This document shows positions 33,757 through 35,413 of a DNA stretch of 35,413 nucleotides, one piece after another. Positions within the stretch are counted from its first letter, which is position 1. The number at the start of each line of letters is the position of its first letter. Location: assembly GCA_026418655.1 (NCBI GenBank), contig JAOAAW010000008.1, positions 1-35,413 on the forward strand. Reading direction: 5' to 3'. This DNA comes from a bacterium (lineage in GTDB: Bacteria; Ratteibacteria; UBA8468; B48-G9; DTJG01). The notes beneath the pieces were generated by a model. The model saw only the letters and a list, made by a program, of their open reading frames with translations. It was not told the origin of the DNA and ran no database searches. The position numbers and the translations under genes are program-made.

Positions 33757-35413
33757 TTAAAACCCAAGTGTAAAACCTATATGCAGTCTGCCCTTATCCT
33801 GCCAGGGATCCGGATTTATTGCCCAACCATAATCTACTTGAATAGGTACTGGCATTATAGGAACTTTTATTCTCAATCCTATTCCGGCAGATTGTTTTAA
33901 ATTTCCAAAATCAAAATCCTCTAACCAGACATTACCTGCGTCAAAAAAAAGAACTCCCCATATTATCTCATTTTCTCCTGATAAAGGATACATCATTTCT
34001 AAATTTTGTGCAAATATTGATTTCCCACCAAGAAAATGTTTGCCATCTATACTTCTCGGTCCGAGCTCTCTTTCTTTATAACCCCTTACCGTACCTATGC
34101 CTCCACCAAAAAATCTCTCGTACAAAGGTACGTCCTTTCTTGATCCAAAACTATCAATATTTCCAACATAGGTTTTGCTATGGAAAACCCATTTACCAAA
34201 ACTTTTATAATAGTCATTTGTGAAGGTTGCCTTCCAGTACTCAATATCACTTGCCAGAATACCGCCAGCATATTCAAGTGTCAATTCAGCTAAATCTCCT
34301 TCTTTTGGCATGATTCTTCTGTCGAGATCTTGAAAAGCTAATGTTGTAGAAATGCTGTTTATCCTTTTCCTTCCAGCTTGATTTTGAAATTCAGGAATTT
34401 TAATCTCAGAAAGTTTTACACTATCAGACATGACTTTAAAACCCAGTGAAAAATTTTCCCATCTTTTCCCAATTCTCACATCAAATCCATTATGCTTTTC
34501 AGAGTAAACATCCCATGCTTTTTCAGTAATGAAAATATCGGGACCAAAGGAAATCGGTCTATCAAAAAGATATGGTTCTGTAAAGCTTAAAATGAAGTGC
34601 TTTGTGATCCCCCCGAACATTGCCTCAAGTTTGATGTTTTGACCCGCCCCCCTGAAATATGGGGGATTGGAAATATCAAAATTTCTCTGTTCAATACTTA
34701 TAAATCCAACACTTTTTTCAATGGAACTATAACCACCACCAAAAGTAAAAAAACCGGTCCTTTCTTTTTCCTTTACAATCACATTCAAATCTACAAATCT
34801 TTCATCATCAGTCAGTTCAGGGCGAATATCAATTTCCTCAAAATATTGAAGATCAGCAAGATTATTAAAACTTTTCCTTATCTTTGCACCTGAAAACGTA
34901 TCTCCGGGATGTATCACCATCTCCCGACGTATTACCTTGTCTTTTGTGACAGTATTACCCTTTATGTTTATTTCATTGATGGAAACCTGCTGACGAGGAT
35001 TAATCATGATTTTATAATTTATGCTTGAGTCCCTGATTTCAGGAATTGGAAGAATCTCCGGATTGATATACCCTTCGTCTGTGTATAACCTTGATAAATT
35101 CAGAAGTGTTCTATCCATCTTTGTTTGGGAATACACTTCTCCCTCACGATATTCAACCATCTTTTTGAGTTTTTCTGGTTTAAAAATTAAATTCCCTGAA
35201 AACTCTGTAACACCAAAATGATATTTGCTGCCTTCGTCAATTTTAATAATTATGGTAACCCATTCATCCTTAATTGAAATATCCCTGTCAACCTTACACT
35301 CAGGATAACCATTATCATTATAAAACTGTTTGATTTTTTCAATATCATCTTCGAGAATATCCGGTCTAAAGTTTCCCCTTATAAATGGCATTCTTCTCTG
35401 CTTAATCTTCATC
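33757..35413 (-). CDS. bamA: BamA, outer-membrane protein assembly factor (5' end missing)
   Basis: At least 551 residues. The frame is open to the window edge, so the first POTRA domains and signal peptide are missing even though a Met codon lies at 35412. POTRA domains are seen in VTEFSGNLIFKPEKLKKMV and EINIKGNTVTKDKVIRREM (with KSFNNLADLQYFEEI as helix-strand). The 16-strand barrel follows from about residue 240, with the loop 6 signature GTVRGYKERELGP (about residue 443) and a C-terminal aromatic end (GFTLGF). BamA folds beta-barrel proteins into the outer membrane. Position beside skp and lpx genes is classic. Confidence 0.93.
   Translation of the reverse strand, partial: MKIKQRRMPFIRGNFRPDILEDDIEKIKQFYNDNGYPECKVDRDISIKDEWVTIIIKIDEGSKYHFGVTEFSGNLIFKPEKLKKMVEYREGEVYSQTKMDRTLLNLSRLYTDEGYINPEILPIPEIRDSSINYKIMINPRQQVSINEINIKGNTVTKDKVIRREMVIHPGDTFSGAKIRKSFNNLADLQYFEEIDIRPELTDDERFVDLNVIVKEKERTGFFTFGGGYSSIEKSVGFISIEQRNFDISNPPYFRGAGQNIKLEAMFGGITKHFILSFTEPYLFDRPISFGPDIFITEKAWDVYSEKHNGFDVRIGKRWENFSLGFKVMSDSVKLSEIKIPEFQNQAGRKRINSISTTLAFQDLDRRIMPKEGDLAELTLEYAGGILASDIEYWKATFTNDYYKSFGKWVFHSKTYVGNIDSFGSRKDVPLYERFFGGGIGTVRGYKERELGPRSIDGKHFLGGKSIFAQNLEMMYPLSGENEIIWGVLFFDAGNVWLEDFDFGNLKQSAGIGLRIKVPIMPVPIQVDYGWAINPDPWQDKGRLHIGFTLGF

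Noticed and set aside
35410-35412. ATG at 35412 as the true start of bamA
   Set aside because: The protein lacks a signal peptide and the first POTRA domains from this point, so the gene must continue outside the window.

Overview
The window is AT-rich, very gene-dense bacterial DNA from a Gram-negative (LPS-making) organism. The diderm evidence is a BamA/Skp/Lpx cluster (about 28.0-35.4 kb). Two proteins with the type IV pilin/pseudopilin N-terminus [13 protein letters not shown], an LpxC-FabZ fusion, and many carbohydrate-active, SGNH, DUF4838 and UroD-type genes without transporters together resemble uncultured PVC-superphylum-like lineages (Omnitrophota/Lentisphaerota type). That placement is inference; no rRNA gene is present to confirm it.

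Layout. (1) 1-110, minus: the 5' end of a pseudopilin gene with a near-consensus promoter. (2) 322-10814, plus: seven tightly spaced genes, namely a carbon-nitrogen hydrolase, a secreted papain-type protease with four C-terminal repeats, a DUF2961/GH172-type protein, an Fe-S-type flavoprotein, a sialidase-like propeller protein, a large secreted GH42-like protein and an SGNH hydrolase. (3) 10823-12236, plus: a strong promoter placed so that the mRNA should be leaderless, driving a membrane-anchored HEAT-repeat protein and a pseudopilin with an EF-hand-like loop. (4) 16977-12238, minus: UroD/MtaA-like protein, TIM-barrel GH-like protein, SGNH hydrolase and GH20-like protein. (5) 17056-17826, plus: a divergent HpcH/HpaI aldolase. 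(6) 25721-17831, minus: PilZ protein, HD-GYP phosphodiesterase, RmuC, sugar phosphate isomerase-like protein, secreted DUF4838 protein, a secreted unknown and a TM2-like membrane protein. (7) 25793-28003, plus: AEC transporter, an Sm-like small protein and a divergent RNase HII-like protein. (8) 35413-28008, minus: BamA (partial), Skp, LpxD, LpxC-FabZ, LpxA, nitroreductase, LemA, HtpX.

How they may work together. Blocks 2, 4 and part of 6 read as scattered glycan-degradation clusters: secreted enzymes release or deacylate sugars, and cytoplasmic enzymes (GH20-like, SPI, aldolase, UroD/MtaA-like) could process the products. Substrates cannot be read from the sequence. PilZ plus HD-GYP form a c-di-GMP receptor/phosphodiesterase pair. 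Block 8 is envelope biogenesis, with FabZ supplied as the C-terminal half of LpxC in the position where proteobacteria carry fabZ.

Most interesting unexplained unit: the adjacent Sm-like and RNase HII-like genes (26793-28003), a possible RNA-related module whose nuclease-like member keeps the first Asp-Glu but has lost other signature residues. There is no intergenic stretch over 300 bases. I saw no tRNA, rRNA, CRISPR array, transposase or convincing intrinsic terminator.
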